A stretch of DNA of 64,000 nucleotides from Glutamicibacter sp. JC586 (GCF_009805585.1 NZ_VHIN01000002.1:248001-312000); one strand, 5' to 3'; positions 38,364-47,110 are shown, counted from the stretch's first letter. The notes: generated by a model from the letters alone, not told the origin. Translations and numbers: made by a program.

Positions 38364-38490
38364 GCTTCTCCCATCCAGACTTTAACTGTCGGTACCGGAA
38401 TTTCACCAGTTCAACCGTTCCCTTGGCCTAAGCTTTGGTAGCGGGTCGCGGACTATCACCGCCGGTTCGGACTTTCACCGACCCCGGAGC
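38364..38490 (-). ncRNA. FMN riboswitch (RFN element)
   Basis: Read on the minus strand, the region has the conserved RFN blocks in order: CCGGGGTCGGTGAAAGTCCG, GGCGGTGATAGTCCGCGACC, AACTGGTGAAATTCCGG, and the closing AGTCTGGATGGGAGAAG. It lies 120 bases before ribM. No strong terminator follows; the GAAGGGTGA ribosome-binding site close to ribM suggests control of translation initiation by FMN binding. Confidence 0.95.
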
Positions 38491-38537
38491 ACGTATTCGT
38501 GTTTACTAGAAATTATTGTGGCACATCCGCGCCGGTT

Positions 38538-39200
38538 TTAGTGACCGCCCAGTGCAAGATTGCGTAATACATCAATTTCGACCGATGGATCTGGCGCGGA
38601 GTAGACCGCTGATCCGGCCACAAAAACATCAGCTCCAGCTTCCGCCGCCCGCAAGATCGTGTCGCGCGAAATGCCCCCGTCCACCTGCAGTGCAATCGGC
38701 TTTCCGGTGCCTTCGATCGCTGCACGAGTGCGCTTGATCTTGGGTAGCACCAAGTCAAGAAACTTTTGACCGCCAAAACCTGGTTCCACGCTCATCAGCA
38801 GAACCATGTCCAGTTCATCGAGCATGTCCAGGTACGGCTCAATGGGTGTTGCCGGGCGCAGGGCCATCGCGGCTTTGGACCCAGCTGAGCGTAACTCCCG
38901 TGCCAAACGGATAGGTGCGGCAGAAGCTTCGGCGTGGAATGTGACCGAGTCCACCCCGAGCTGCGCATACTCAGGCGCCCAGCGATCGGCGTCTTCAATC
39001 ATCAGGTGCACGTCGATGGGGAGCTTGCTGACCTTTTCCAGCGCTTCGACTACCGGAAGACCCAGGGTGAGGTTCGGGACAAAATGGTTGTCCATCACAT
39101 CAACGTGGACCGCGTCGGCGGTATGGATCCGCGTCAGCTCGGTGGCCAGGTTGGCAAAATCAGCGGACAAGATCGAAGGATTAATCCTTGGGTGACCCAT
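38538..39200 (-). CDS. rpe: Ribulose-phosphate 3-epimerase
   Basis: Pentose phosphate pathway enzyme interconverting ribulose 5-phosphate and xylulose 5-phosphate, 220 aa. A TIM barrel starting [17 protein letters not shown], with metal ligands in [13 protein letters not shown] (near residue 33) and DVHLMIED, and [14 protein letters not shown] plus VDGGISRDT in the second half. It lies directly upstream of the FMN riboswitch and 37 bases after rsmB. Ribulose 5-phosphate is also a riboflavin precursor, so the neighbourhood may be more than coincidence. Confidence 0.97.
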   Translation of the reverse strand: MGHPRINPSILSADFANLATELTRIHTADAVHVDVMDNHFVPNLTLGLPVVEALEKVSKLPIDVHLMIEDADRWAPEYAQLGVDSVTFHAEASAAPIRLARELRSAGSKAAMALRPATPIEPYLDMLDELDMVLLMSVEPGFGGQKFLDLVLPKIKRTRAAIEGTGKPIALQVDGGISRDTILRAAEAGADVFVAGSAVYSAPDPSVEIDVLRNLALGGH

Positions 39201-39237
39201 TGGTACTCCTTGTGACTGGGTGAGACGGGAGAGGTGA

Positions 39238-40761
39238 CTAGGACTTTTTGGTCAGGATCGCCATGAACATCGCGTCGGTGCCGTGCACATGCGGCCACAG
39301 CTGCACGGTGCTTCCTTCCCCGAGTGCGTGTCCAGCGGCGGGCGAACGCTCATACATCACCGATGAGACAGCCGCTGAGGTATCTAGTAGTGCAGCTTTC
39401 TGATGGCGTTTGAGGAAGTCCTCGACGACCAGTCGGGTTTCTGCTTGGTGCGGCGAGCAGGTGACGAAACCGATAACTCCGCCGACGCGCACAGCATTAA
39501 AGGCGGCATCCAAAAGTTCACCTTGCAGGGCGGTCAGCTCGGGAATATCACGCGGGGCCTTGCGCCAGCGCGATTCGGGGCGGCGACGCAGGGCACCAAG
39601 ACCCGAGCAGGGAGCATCGACCATGATGCGGTCGTAGTCCCCCGCATAGTCTTCCTGGCCAAAGAGGCGCCCGTCTTCTTCGGTAATCATCCAGTAGTCG
39701 TGTGGGACTGCATCGAGCGAATTGGCGACAAGACGGGCGCGGTGTGCGGTCGGTTCGTTGGCCGTTAAACGGGCGTCACGTTGCACCGCGAGGGCACCAA
39801 GCAATGCAGCCTTGCCGCCGGGCCCGGCGCACAAATCCAACCAGTAGCGATCCTCGCCAGCTTCCGGAAGCGCCACGTTGGCCAAGGCGCGGGCCATCAC
39901 TTGGCTGCCGGCGTCCTGCACACGCACGGTACCTTCTTTGACTCCGGGCACGCGGGCGACGTCGCCATGCTTGTAGGTCGCAGAATCGGCAAGTAAGGTC
40001 CCCGGCTCGGCGCCAGCTTCGAAGGCTGGTGCCAGATCACCCAGACCCGGCAAAGCAACCAGGTTCACCAGTGGTGCGAGGTTATCAGCTTCCAAAAGTG
40101 CTTCTAGTTCGCTCGCATCGCGACCGTGAGCGATCAGTGCGCCGCGCAGGGCGCGCACGATCCAGTCCGGATGCGAGTGCTCGATTGAAAGGCGCTGTGA
40201 ATCTGAGGTGGCGCTGGCGGCCAACTGCTGCGTCCAGGCTTCGGCTTCTTGAGCTGAAACCCGACGTAGTACCGCATTGATGAGCCCGGAAGGACCGGCA
40301 CCGATCTGCGCACGGGCCAAAGACACTGTCTCATCTAGGGCAGCATGCTTTGGCACGCGCATTGCCAGTAGCTGGTGCGCGCCAAGGCGTAGCGCGTCGA
40401 GAATCGCCGGATCAAGTTCAGCCAACGGACGATCAACCAAGGTGGAAAGGATCGCGTCATAAAATCCTTGGCTGCGCAGGGCGCCGTAGGCCAGTTCGGT
40501 GGCGAATCCAGCGTCGCGTCGATCCAACTGGTATTCGCGAATGAGTTTGGGCAGGACCAAGTTGGCGTAGGCATCGGCGCTGGATACTTCACGCAGTACT
40601 TTAAAAGCGACCAATCGGGCAGGGTTGGCTGCTCGCTTACGCTGCCCCGGTGCCGACTTTGAGAATTGGCGAGGACCGGAGCCACCACGATTTCTGGTGC
40701 GGCCCTGTTCATTACGTCTCGGTTCGTTATCGCGGAATCCCCCGCGTTGCTGCTCGCTCAT
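39238..40761 (-). CDS. rsmB: 16S rRNA m5C967-type methyltransferase
   Basis: Sun/RsmB-type enzyme methylating cytosine C5 in 16S rRNA, 507 aa. An Arg/Gly/Asn-rich, probably unstructured head (residues 1-45) precedes a NusB-like RNA-binding domain (about 45-180). The methyltransferase core has [36 protein letters not shown] and the second cysteine in [15 protein letters not shown]. The stop-side neighbour is rpe. The start overlaps the fmt stop by four bases, so the order def-fmt-rsmB-rpe forms an operon. Confidence 0.95.
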   Translation of the reverse strand: MSEQQRGGFRDNEPRRNEQGRTRNRGGSGPRQFSKSAPGQRKRAANPARLVAFKVLREVSSADAYANLVLPKLIREYQLDRRDAGFATELAYGALRSQGFYDAILSTLVDRPLAELDPAILDALRLGAHQLLAMRVPKHAALDETVSLARAQIGAGPSGLINAVLRRVSAQEAEAWTQQLAASATSDSQRLSIEHSHPDWIVRALRGALIAHGRDASELEALLEADNLAPLVNLVALPGLGDLAPAFEAGAEPGTLLADSATYKHGDVARVPGVKEGTVRVQDAGSQVMARALANVALPEAGEDRYWLDLCAGPGGKAALLGALAVQRDARLTANEPTAHRARLVANSLDAVPHDYWMITEEDGRLFGQEDYAGDYDRIMVDAPCSGLGALRRRPESRWRKAPRDIPELTALQGELLDAAFNAVRVGGVIGFVTCSPHQAETRLVVEDFLKRHQKAALLDTSAAVSSVMYERSPAAGHALGEGSTVQLWPHVHGTDAMFMAILTKKS

Positions 40762-41690
40762 GCGAAGCTCACTTTCGTTCCCTGGGTGAGCACGCCACGT
40801 GCCCAGTCGGAGGCGTTCATCATCTTTTTGCCCGGAGGCTGAATCTGGGTGGGTTCAAGGGCCCAAGTTGCGGTGCCAATGAGGACCTTGGGTTGTTTAC
40901 CCGGTTCGATCCACACTTCACCGGCGGACAGATCGCTAATATCGCGGTGCTCGCGTAGTGGACCAAATTTGAACCGCTGACCCTCAACCTTGACCCAGGC
41001 GCCCGGGAACGGCGTGGTCCCATGGGCGCGACGGCGAATTTCAGTGGCTGGACGGTGGAAGTCGAGTTCTGCGTCGACGTCGGTAATTTTCGGCGCATAG
41101 GTATGCGAGCCGCTCTGTGGCACGCAGGCAGCTTGTCCCGAATCTATGGCCTGCAAGGTCTGAACCAACAGGTTGGAGCCCGACTCACTGAGCCGCTCCA
41201 GCATGATGCCGGCGGTGTCCAACTCGTTGATCACCTCGGTGACTTGCCCAAAGACTGGTCCTGTATCCAGACCAGTTTCCAATTGGAAGGTGACCGCTCC
41301 GGTGATGTCATCACCGTGAATGATCGAGTGCTGCACGGGAGCAGCACCTCGCCATTGGGGTAACAACGAAAAGTGCAGATTGATCCACCCGTGGGTTGGA
41401 ACGCTCAAAGCGGATTCAGGAACAAGCCCACCAAAGGCAACGATCGCGGCAGCGTCAAGGTTCAACTCACGCAGCGCCGCGGTAGTTTCCTCGGTAATTT
41501 TTGCTGCCTTAATTATCGGCAAGTCTAGTTCTGCTGCCCGGGCCGCTACTGGCGAAGGAGTCAGCACGCGCTTGCGCCCTAACGGGGCGTCTGGGCGGGT
41601 GAGCACCGCGGCGATTTCAAATCCTGCTTCGTGCAGATAGTTCAGCGAGGTGACCGCCACCTGCGGCGTGCCGGCAAAAAGGATTCGCAT
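40758..41690 (-). CDS. fmt: Methionyl-tRNA formyltransferase
   Basis: Formylates initiator Met-tRNA, 310 aa. It begins MRILFAGTPQVAVTSL. The formyl-folate-binding and catalytic motif is INLHFSLLPQWRGAAPVQHS, with LDTGPVFG shortly after and a C-terminal OB-like tRNA-binding domain. It follows def by three bases, the classical def-fmt pair, and overlaps rsmB. Length is normal. Confidence 0.97.
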   Translation of the reverse strand: MRILFAGTPQVAVTSLNYLHEAGFEIAAVLTRPDAPLGRKRVLTPSPVAARAAELDLPIIKAAKITEETTAALRELNLDAAAIVAFGGLVPESALSVPTHGWINLHFSLLPQWRGAAPVQHSIIHGDDITGAVTFQLETGLDTGPVFGQVTEVINELDTAGIMLERLSESGSNLLVQTLQAIDSGQAACVPQSGSHTYAPKITDVDAELDFHRPATEIRRRAHGTTPFPGAWVKVEGQRFKFGPLREHRDISDLSAGEVWIEPGKQPKVLIGTATWALEPTQIQPPGKKMMNASDWARGVLTQGTKVSFA

Positions 41691-41693
41691 GTT

Positions 41694-42257
41694 CTAGTTC
41701 CCCAATCCAGCGCCAAAGCTAGAGCCCAATGCTCCGGCACGTTGTTGCACGGTGGCGTTGGCGGTTTTCGAATAGTTTGCCGCGCGCAGTGTCCGGTAAG
41801 CCTTTTTCTTTTCCTCTGGAGCCAGTCGGTCCAGGAACAGGACCCCGTCAAGGTGGTCCGTCTCATGCTGGAAGCATCGCGCCAGCATGTCCGCACCTTC
41901 GAGTTGCACCGGGTTGCCGTACTTATCAAAACCGGTCGCTTTCACATAACGGCGGCGTGGAACCGGAGCTGCAACTCCCGGAATGGACAGGCAACCCTCA
42001 ACTTGATCGTCTTGGTAGTCATCACTCAGTTCCAGTACTGGATTGACGATGTGACCGCGTTCTTCACCAATCTGATAGGTGAAGACCCGGAGTGAAACAC
42101 CCACTTGCGGGGCCGCCAGACCGGCACCATGGACATCTTCCATCGTTTGATCCATGTCTTCGACGAGCTTCTGGAGCTCCGGGCCAAAGTCGGTCACCTC
42201 CTGCGCTTGCGTGCGTAGAACGGGGTCTCCGATGATCCGAATTCCCAAAATCGCCAT
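41694..42257 (-). CDS. def: Peptide deformylase
   Basis: Removes the formyl group from nascent proteins, 187 aa. The three family motifs are present: GLAAPQVGV (near residue 46), EGCLSIPG (near 102) and QHETDHLDG (HExxH zinc site). The C-terminal 30 residues form a tail (ANATVQQRAGALGSSFGAGL) longer than in short type I enzymes, which is common in Actinobacteria. It is the first gene of def-fmt-rsmB-rpe. Confidence 0.97.
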   Translation of the reverse strand: MAILGIRIIGDPVLRTQAQEVTDFGPELQKLVEDMDQTMEDVHGAGLAAPQVGVSLRVFTYQIGEERGHIVNPVLELSDDYQDDQVEGCLSIPGVAAPVPRRRYVKATGFDKYGNPVQLEGADMLARCFQHETDHLDGVLFLDRLAPEEKKKAYRTLRAANYSKTANATVQQRAGALGSSFGAGLGN

Positions 42258-42350
42258 TATTCGCTGGTACCTTCCCTGCCGTTGACATTTCTGTGAGCTC
42301 TCGCACGGGCGAATGCTAACCGTTCTAGTCTACGCGGTCGCGACCTCGCA

Positions 42351-43193
42351 TTATTGAGTTGGCGGCGTGATTTCGGACAGTGAAGCGCGGGATTGAGCAA
42401 TCTTATTCGTCACTTCCCAGTTGCGCTTCAATACGAAGAACTTCGCCCAATAGTCAGGGAGCGCTGCTGGCGGCGCCATAAAGGTCCTGGTGCCGGTATC
42501 CCCCAAAGCAACAGCGAGCAGCATTGCGTCGGTACCGTACTCCCATGGTTTCCAAAGGCCGCGCTCTGCGTCGACGATTTGTTCTTCGGCCTTACAGGCA
42601 GCGGCGAGTTGCATAATGACTTTATCGTCGGGGCGCTTTACGATTCCCTCTCGGTCCGAGGTCTTCGTTTTGTAATCTACGATGCAAACCCGCCCGCCGA
42701 TTTTCGCCACAAGGTCAATCGTTCCGGCATAGCCGACAGTTTCGTTCCACACGGAGACCTCTGCGGCAAGTGGTTCAACTTGATACTCGGCCCACCACGT
42801 TTCAAAATGCTGCAAATATCCCAGTTCGTGATTTTCTTCCAAAGCGGACCTTGCAGCAAGAAGATCGTGCTCAAGACCTAGTTCACGCAACGCATAGGCT
42901 TCTGCATAGTTATGAACTCGGTCCCCGCGCGCTGCGGCGTGATCACGGTAGACCTCGGCAGCTCCTGACGCGGCCCGGACTAACGAACGCATTTGTCGCG
43001 GGTCATTGACGGCTTGTGAAAGCTGCGGATCTTCAGAAAGTGCTTTGGCCGCCATGTAGCCAGCCCACCCGGAGAGGTCTAGTGCATCCATCCCAATGAC
43101 CGTGGTGATGGATGGGACAATCCCTGGTCCACCAACCTGGCGACTGTACATGCGCCCGGAGTTGGTCTGATGAGCTAATTTTGGAGACGTCAT
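42351..43193 (-). CDS. PD-(D/E)XK superfamily nuclease-like protein
   Basis: A 280-aa protein with a RecB/Cas4-like nuclease core. The segment GYAGTIDLVAKIGGRVCIVDYKTKTSD contains the motif II aspartate (TID) and the motif III D-Y-K (given here as GYAGTIDLVAK and VDYKTK). An upstream HNYAEAYALRELGL holds the possible motif I glutamate. No helicase or four-cysteine iron-sulfur site is visible. ATG 43193 was chosen over two upstream ATGs without supporting sites. It is not next to cas or recombination genes. A housekeeping DNA-repair role is possible but unproven. Confidence 0.75.
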   Translation of the reverse strand: MTSPKLAHQTNSGRMYSRQVGGPGIVPSITTVIGMDALDLSGWAGYMAAKALSEDPQLSQAVNDPRQMRSLVRAASGAAEVYRDHAAARGDRVHNYAEAYALRELGLEHDLLAARSALEENHELGYLQHFETWWAEYQVEPLAAEVSVWNETVGYAGTIDLVAKIGGRVCIVDYKTKTSDREGIVKRPDDKVIMQLAAACKAEEQIVDAERGLWKPWEYGTDAMLLAVALGDTGTRTFMAPPAALPDYWAKFFVLKRNWEVTNKIAQSRASLSEITPPTQ

Positions 43194-43309
43194 GCACACG
43201 ATCATGGCATGCACCTCCCCCGCTTCGCTCCTAGTCGTGACGGAAAAACCAAATTTCCCCGTAGATCCGCGGTTTTTAAGCTCTGTGAACCAGATCTCAG
43301 CGTTTCGAT

Positions 43310-43338
43310 TTGGACGGATGCGAATTCTCGTATAGAGT
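43310..43338 (+). promoter_or_regulatory. Predicted promoter of the tRNA operon
   Basis: TTGGAC (43310-43315) and TAGAGT (43333-43338) with a 17-base spacer. The predicted start is about 40 bases before the first tRNA-Gly. Confidence 0.65.
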
Positions 43339-43385
43339 TTTTACTCGTTGGAAAGAACGGAAACGTTCAGAAAACAGCACATTTT

Positions 43386-43461
43386 GCGGACATAGCTCAG
43401 CTGGTAGAGCGCAACCTTGCCAAGGTTGAGGTCGCGAGTTCGAACCTCGTTGACCGCTCCA
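43386..43461 (+). tRNA. tRNA-Gly (GCC), copy 1, with acceptor-stem A5:A68 mismatch
   Basis: Anticodon loop TTGCCAA gives GCC. The 5' acceptor strand is GCGGACA and the 3' strand TGACCGC, so position 5 (A) faces A68. All other stems are intact. Discriminator T and encoded CCA. Compare copy 3, which has the opposite mismatch. Confidence 0.92.
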
Positions 43462-43479
43462 TAACTTCATATAAATCCT

Positions 43480-43552
43480 GCGGTCATAGCTCAGCTGGTA
43501 GAGCGCAACCTTGCCAAGGTTGAGGTCGCGAGTTCGAACCTCGTTGACCGCT
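43480..43552 (+). tRNA. tRNA-Gly (GCC), copy 2
   Basis: Same body as copy 1, with GCGGTCA and TGACCGC fully paired. CCA is not encoded. It follows copy 1 after an 18-base spacer. Confidence 0.96.
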
Positions 43553-43604
43553 CTGTGAATTCAGAATTTTTTGGATTCTGTCGAGATTCATTCGTGAATC
43601 TTCG

Positions 43605-43676
43605 GCGCGATTGGCGCAGCGGTAGCGCGCTTCCCTGACACGGAAGAGGTCACTGGTTCGATCCCAGTATCGCGCA
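43605..43676 (+). tRNA. tRNA-Val (GAC), copy 1
   Basis: Acceptor GCGCGAT / ATCGCGC pairs perfectly; the anticodon loop CTGACAC gives GAC. Discriminator A, CCA not encoded. Confidence 0.96.
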
Positions 43677-43700
43677 CTGAACATCTTTATCGATGTTCAT

Positions 43701-43773
43701 GCGGTCATAGCTCAGCTGGTAGAGCGCAACCTTGCCAAGGTTGAGGTCGCGAGTTCGAACCTCGTTGTCCGCT
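43701..43773 (+). tRNA. tRNA-Gly (GCC), copy 3, with acceptor-stem T5:T68 mismatch
   Basis: The 5' strand is GCGGTCA and the 3' strand TGTCCGC, so T5 faces T68. The 3' strand would pair perfectly with the 5' strand of copy 1. The anticodon and other stems are identical to the other copies. CCA is not encoded. Confidence 0.92.
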
Positions 43774-43827
43774 CGCAAAAAGATTCACCGACTAGGTAAA
43801 ACTAGTTATTCTGACTTCGGTCAGTAT

Positions 43828-43898
43828 GGTGGGGTGGCCGAGAGGCGAGGCAGCGGCCTGCAAAGCCGTTTACGCGGGTTCGAATCCCGTCCCCACCT
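43828..43898 (+). tRNA. tRNA-Cys (GCA)
   Basis: Acceptor GGTGGGG / CCCCACC; the anticodon loop CTGCAAA gives GCA. Discriminator T, CCA not encoded. It is the only cysteine tRNA in the window. Confidence 0.96.
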
Positions 43899-43925
43899 CG
43901 CAATGAAGATTGCTTGATCTTTTTT

Positions 43926-43997
43926 GCGCGATTGGCGCAGCGGTAGCGCGCTTCCCTGACACGGAAGAGGTCACTGGTTCGATCCCAGTATCGCGCA
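43926..43997 (+). tRNA. tRNA-Val (GAC), copy 2
   Basis: Identical to Val copy 1 over its full length; acceptor fully paired, CCA not encoded. Confidence 0.96.
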
Positions 43998-44042
43998 CGG
44001 ACTCATGGTTCACCAGACCATGGATCTCAAAAATAAATATAT

Positions 44043-44118
44043 GCGGTCATAGCTCAGCTGGTAGAGCGCAACCTTGCCAAGGTTGAGGTCGCGAGTTCGA
44101 ACCTCGTTGACCGCTCCA
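44043..44118 (+). tRNA. tRNA-Gly (GCC), copy 4
   Basis: GCGGTCA / TGACCGC fully paired, discriminator T, encoded CCA. It is the last gene of the tRNA operon. Confidence 0.96.
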
Positions 44119-44125
44119 AATAAAG

Positions 44126-44156
44126 ATGGGAATCACTCCAAGTGGTTCCCATTTTT
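44126..44156 (+). terminator. tRNA operon terminator
   Basis: An 11-bp stem (ATGGGAATCAC / GTGGTTCCCAT, one G-T wobble) followed by TTTTTC, directly after the last tRNA-Gly. Confidence 0.88.
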
Positions 44157-44280
44157 CTTTAAGTTTTGTGACCTGACACGCCCGAGTTTTCCACCGCTCT
44201 TCCCTCATCAGTATTTTCGTCCTAGGGTGGAAAGCAGTTGTGGAGCTAAAGGGGTTCCCACAAACGAATGGAGGTGCAGC

Positions 44281-44502
44281 ATGGTAGGTTTTGATGATCT
44301 GCGTGGCAAAGCAGAGGAATTCGCGAAAGAGAACCCAGAACAGGTCTCCCAGGGCATCGATCAGGCCGGCGATTTCATCGACGACAAGACCGGTGGCAAG
44401 TTCGCTGATCAGGTCGACGGCATCCAGGGTGGTGCTAACGACTTCGTGAACGGACTCGGCGGAGGCGCTGAGGGTGGCGAAGGCGAGAATAACGAGGGCT
44501 AA
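44281..44502 (+). CDS. MT0933-like antitoxin-family small protein
   Basis: A 73-aa acidic protein. GFDDLRGKAEEFAKENPEQV is followed by GIDQAGDFIDDKTGGKFADQVDG, the hallmark of the small MT0933/Rv0909-like antitoxin family, then a Gly/Glu/Asn-rich tail. A strong GGAGG site sits six bases before the ATG, so high expression is plausible. The expected toxin partner is not adjacent: the flanks are tRNAs and a BenE transporter. In many Actinobacteria members of this family occur alone and look like general stress proteins. Confidence 0.8.
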   Translation: MVGFDDLRGKAEEFAKENPEQVSQGIDQAGDFIDDKTGGKFADQVDGIQGGANDFVNGLGGGAEGGEGENNEG

Positions 44503-44540
44503 TTACCTCGTTTACTCCCCTCGGCTTGGCCGAGCATCCC

Positions 44541-44572
44541 GAAAAGGTACCGACTGCGGTCGGTACCTTTTC
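44541..44572 (+). terminator. Terminator of the antitoxin-like gene
   Basis: A perfect 14-bp stem (GAAAAGGTACCGAC and its complement) with a TGCG loop; the 3' arm ends in TTTTC. Confidence 0.88.
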
Positions 44573-44635
44573 TGCGTTAACTTCACAAACTGAAGAGAAT
44601 ATCCCCAAGCCCGAGTACACCTGCAAAAATAAACT

Positions 44636-45820
44636 ATGGTTGAACGCACGCCCTCACAAGATCAAATAAGTCAGCCCATCATCGCTGGGTTGATTACAAC
44701 GATGGTCGGCTTTGTCGCCTCCTTCGCTGTAGTCCTCGCAGGTTTGTACCAAGTCGGAGCTAGCCCATCGCAGGCAGCCTCGGGGTTGCTTGCTCTGTCG
44801 GTGCTCGTGGGCCTGTGCACGCTGGTGCTCTCATGGCGGCATCGGATGCCGATCAGTATCGCTTGGTCTACACCTGGTGCCGCGATGTTGGCCTCGCTGG
44901 CTCCAGGAGCATTCAGCTTTGAACAAGCTGTTGGCGCGTTCATCGTCAGCGGTGTCTTGATTATTCTCACCGGACTCCTTCCCGGTCTGCACAAGCTACT
45001 GACTAAAATCCCGGTGCCGATTGCCCAAGGCATGCTCGCCGGTGTGCTCTTGCCACTATGCATCAAGCCCTTTACCGCTTTAGGGACCATCACCTTACCG
45101 GCACTAGGAATCCTTCTCGTTTTCCTGATTGGTCTGCGAGTGCTACCGAAGTTCGCGGTGGCCTTGAGCATGCTGGCAGCGGTGTGCTTCGGGCTCTGGC
45201 ATATTGGGGTCAATGATGCGTGGGGGCAGCTTCAGGTCCTGCCGCATTTGGAGTTTGTGGTGCCGGAGTTTTCGTTGCCCGCCATCGTGAGCATCAGCGT
45301 GCCATTATTTATTGTGACTATGGCCTCGCAAAACATTCCCGGCGTCGCGGTGCTCGGTTCATTCGGATATGAGTTGCCGTGGCGCCCCTCCATGATTTTC
45401 ACTGGGGTCGGCTCAGCGGTTGGTGCGTTTTTTGGTGGTCATGCCATCAATCTGGCCGCTATCACCGCTGCTTTGGCGGCTGGCGAGCAGGCGGGTGCGA
45501 ATCCGAAATTACGCTGGCGAGCCGGATGCAGTTCCGGATTCTTTTATCTAGTCTTCGGGGCGCTGAGCGCACTGATCGTGTCTTTGGCCAGCGCCTCCCC
45601 CGAGGGTCTCTTCCAAGCCGCAGCGGGCCTCGCGCTGCTGGCAACACTAACCAATGCCTTGCTCGGCTCGATGGGTGATCCTTCGTGGCGGTTGGGTGCT
45701 TTGGTCACCGTGTTGGTGGCGGCCGGAAATCTGACGATCTTCGGCATCGGCGGAGCCTTCTGGGCGCTAGTGGCAGGGCTGTTAACGCACTTCATCGCCG
45801 AGCGCAGTGCTCGGCGATGA
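44636..45820 (+). CDS. benE: BenE-family benzoate/proton symporter-like transporter
   Basis: A 394-aa inner-membrane transporter with about twelve hydrophobic helices. The N-terminal motif ISIAWSTPGAAMLASLAPG and the later VPLFIVTMASQNIPGVAVL, with GGHAINLAAITAALAAG, are typical of BenE. No benzoate catabolic genes are nearby, so the actual substrate is uncertain. A TAAACT hexamer abuts the ATG, so either the true promoter lies further upstream or translation starts a little later. It converges on the ZapE-like gene. Confidence 0.88.
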   Translation: MVERTPSQDQISQPIIAGLITTMVGFVASFAVVLAGLYQVGASPSQAASGLLALSVLVGLCTLVLSWRHRMPISIAWSTPGAAMLASLAPGAFSFEQAVGAFIVSGVLIILTGLLPGLHKLLTKIPVPIAQGMLAGVLLPLCIKPFTALGTITLPALGILLVFLIGLRVLPKFAVALSMLAAVCFGLWHIGVNDAWGQLQVLPHLEFVVPEFSLPAIVSISVPLFIVTMASQNIPGVAVLGSFGYELPWRPSMIFTGVGSAVGAFFGGHAINLAAITAALAAGEQAGANPKLRWRAGCSSGFFYLVFGALSALIVSLASASPEGLFQAAAGLALLATLTNALLGSMGDPSWRLGALVTVLVAAGNLTIFGIGGAFWALVAGLLTHFIAERSARR

Positions 45821-45855
45821 AGTGGCGATGAAGTACAGTTCGGGCTTGTGAAGAT

Positions 45856-46896
45856 CTAGTTAGCTGGCTCGCCAGCCTGGCCCTCACGGGCCAAGGCGGT
45901 CAGACGCGAGACCGCGCGGAAGTACTTCTTCTGGTAACCGCCGGACATCATCTCGGGGGTGAACAAGTCACTGAATGGCTTACCCGAGGCGACAAGAGGC
46001 ACATCCTTGTCATACAAACGGTCGGCAAGAACCACGAAGCGCAAGGCGATGGCCTGGTCGGTGATTGTGCCGACATTGTGGAGCACTAGTACGTCCGTAT
46101 CAGAGAGCAACTGGCGGTAACGCGAAGGGTGAACCTGGGAGAGGTGAGCGACCAGATCGTCAAAGTTATCCACGGCCAGGGTCTTCTCGGCGTAGCGTTG
46201 CGCTGCGAAGTCTTCAATTTGCGAATCTTCCAGTGGCTGCGGAGCATCGGGCAGTCCACGGTGACGGAAGTCTTCGCCATCTACGCGGTGAACGTCGAAT
46301 TGCTCGGAGAGCGTTTTGATCTCGCGTTGGAAGTCTACGGCGGCAAAACGTCCGTCCCCCAGGGCACCAGGTAACGTATTTGAGGTGGCAGCCAGCTTTA
46401 CCCCGGCGTCGGATAGTTCACGCATCAGGCGGGACATCAGCACGGTGTCGCCCGGATCGTCCAATTCAAATTCGTCAATGCACACTAGCGAGTACTGGCT
46501 GAGCACCTCAACGGTCTGACGGAAGGAGAGGGCACCGACCAAGTTGGTGTACTCCACAAAAGTTCCGAAAGCCTTGCGGCCAGATGATGCGTGCCATAGC
46601 GAGGCGAGCAGGTGGGTCTTGCCCACACCGAAGCCACCGTCGAGATAGATACCGTTTTTGGTTTCCTTCTTTTTGCCAAAAAGCTTAGAGATGAAGGAGC
46701 CTGAGCTATTCTTCCCAACGGTCTCAGCGAAGGCCTTAAGCTTGTTGACTGCCTCAGCTTGCGAAGGCTGGGTCGGGTCGGGACGGTAGGTATCGAAGGA
46801 CACTTCACCAAAGCGGTAGGAGGGGTGGAAACCTGCCAGCAACTCTTCGATGGAAACGTTGGGCTTGGTTTGGCTCAGGTGGGTGATCGTCGCCAT
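45856..46896 (-). CDS. zapE: ZapE/AFG1-type ATPase
   Basis: A 346-aa P-loop ATPase related to bacterial ZapE and mitochondrial AFG1. Walker A is GGFGVGKTH (near residue 90), Walker B LVCIDEFELDD (near 140), and sensor-like TSNTLPGALGDGRF follows. ZapE helps cell division in Escherichia coli, whereas in Actinobacteria its role is not established. An insert of basic residues (ISKLFGKKKETKNG) lies just before the P-loop. AAGGAC precedes the start. Monocistronic, divergent from sseA. Confidence 0.9.
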   Translation of the reverse strand: MATITHLSQTKPNVSIEELLAGFHPSYRFGEVSFDTYRPDPTQPSQAEAVNKLKAFAETVGKNSSGSFISKLFGKKKETKNGIYLDGGFGVGKTHLLASLWHASSGRKAFGTFVEYTNLVGALSFRQTVEVLSQYSLVCIDEFELDDPGDTVLMSRLMRELSDAGVKLAATSNTLPGALGDGRFAAVDFQREIKTLSEQFDVHRVDGEDFRHRGLPDAPQPLEDSQIEDFAAQRYAEKTLAVDNFDDLVAHLSQVHPSRYRQLLSDTDVLVLHNVGTITDQAIALRFVVLADRLYDKDVPLVASGKPFSDLFTPEMMSGGYQKKYFRAVSRLTALAREGQAGEPAN

Positions 46897-47110
46897 TGGC
46901 TGTGAGAGTCCTTTTGTTGATTGCTCAATAATTCGCAGCCTGCCACAGCAAGCCCAACGGTCAGTTTACCTTGAATGCTCGCGATGATTGCCTAAAATGT
47001 CGAAGCCCACACTGTGTTCCTTGGCGTTCGGGACTAGGCTAGAAGTAGAGCCCAAAGCCCGTTACATCCCACGGGCTACATCATTAGAACTACAAGGATC
47101 GTGATTATTA

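Noticed and set aside
43386-44118. Repeated near-identical segments resembling a direct-repeat array
   Set aside because: They are the tRNA-Gly and tRNA-Val genes of one operon; spacing and cloverleaf folds rule out CRISPR.
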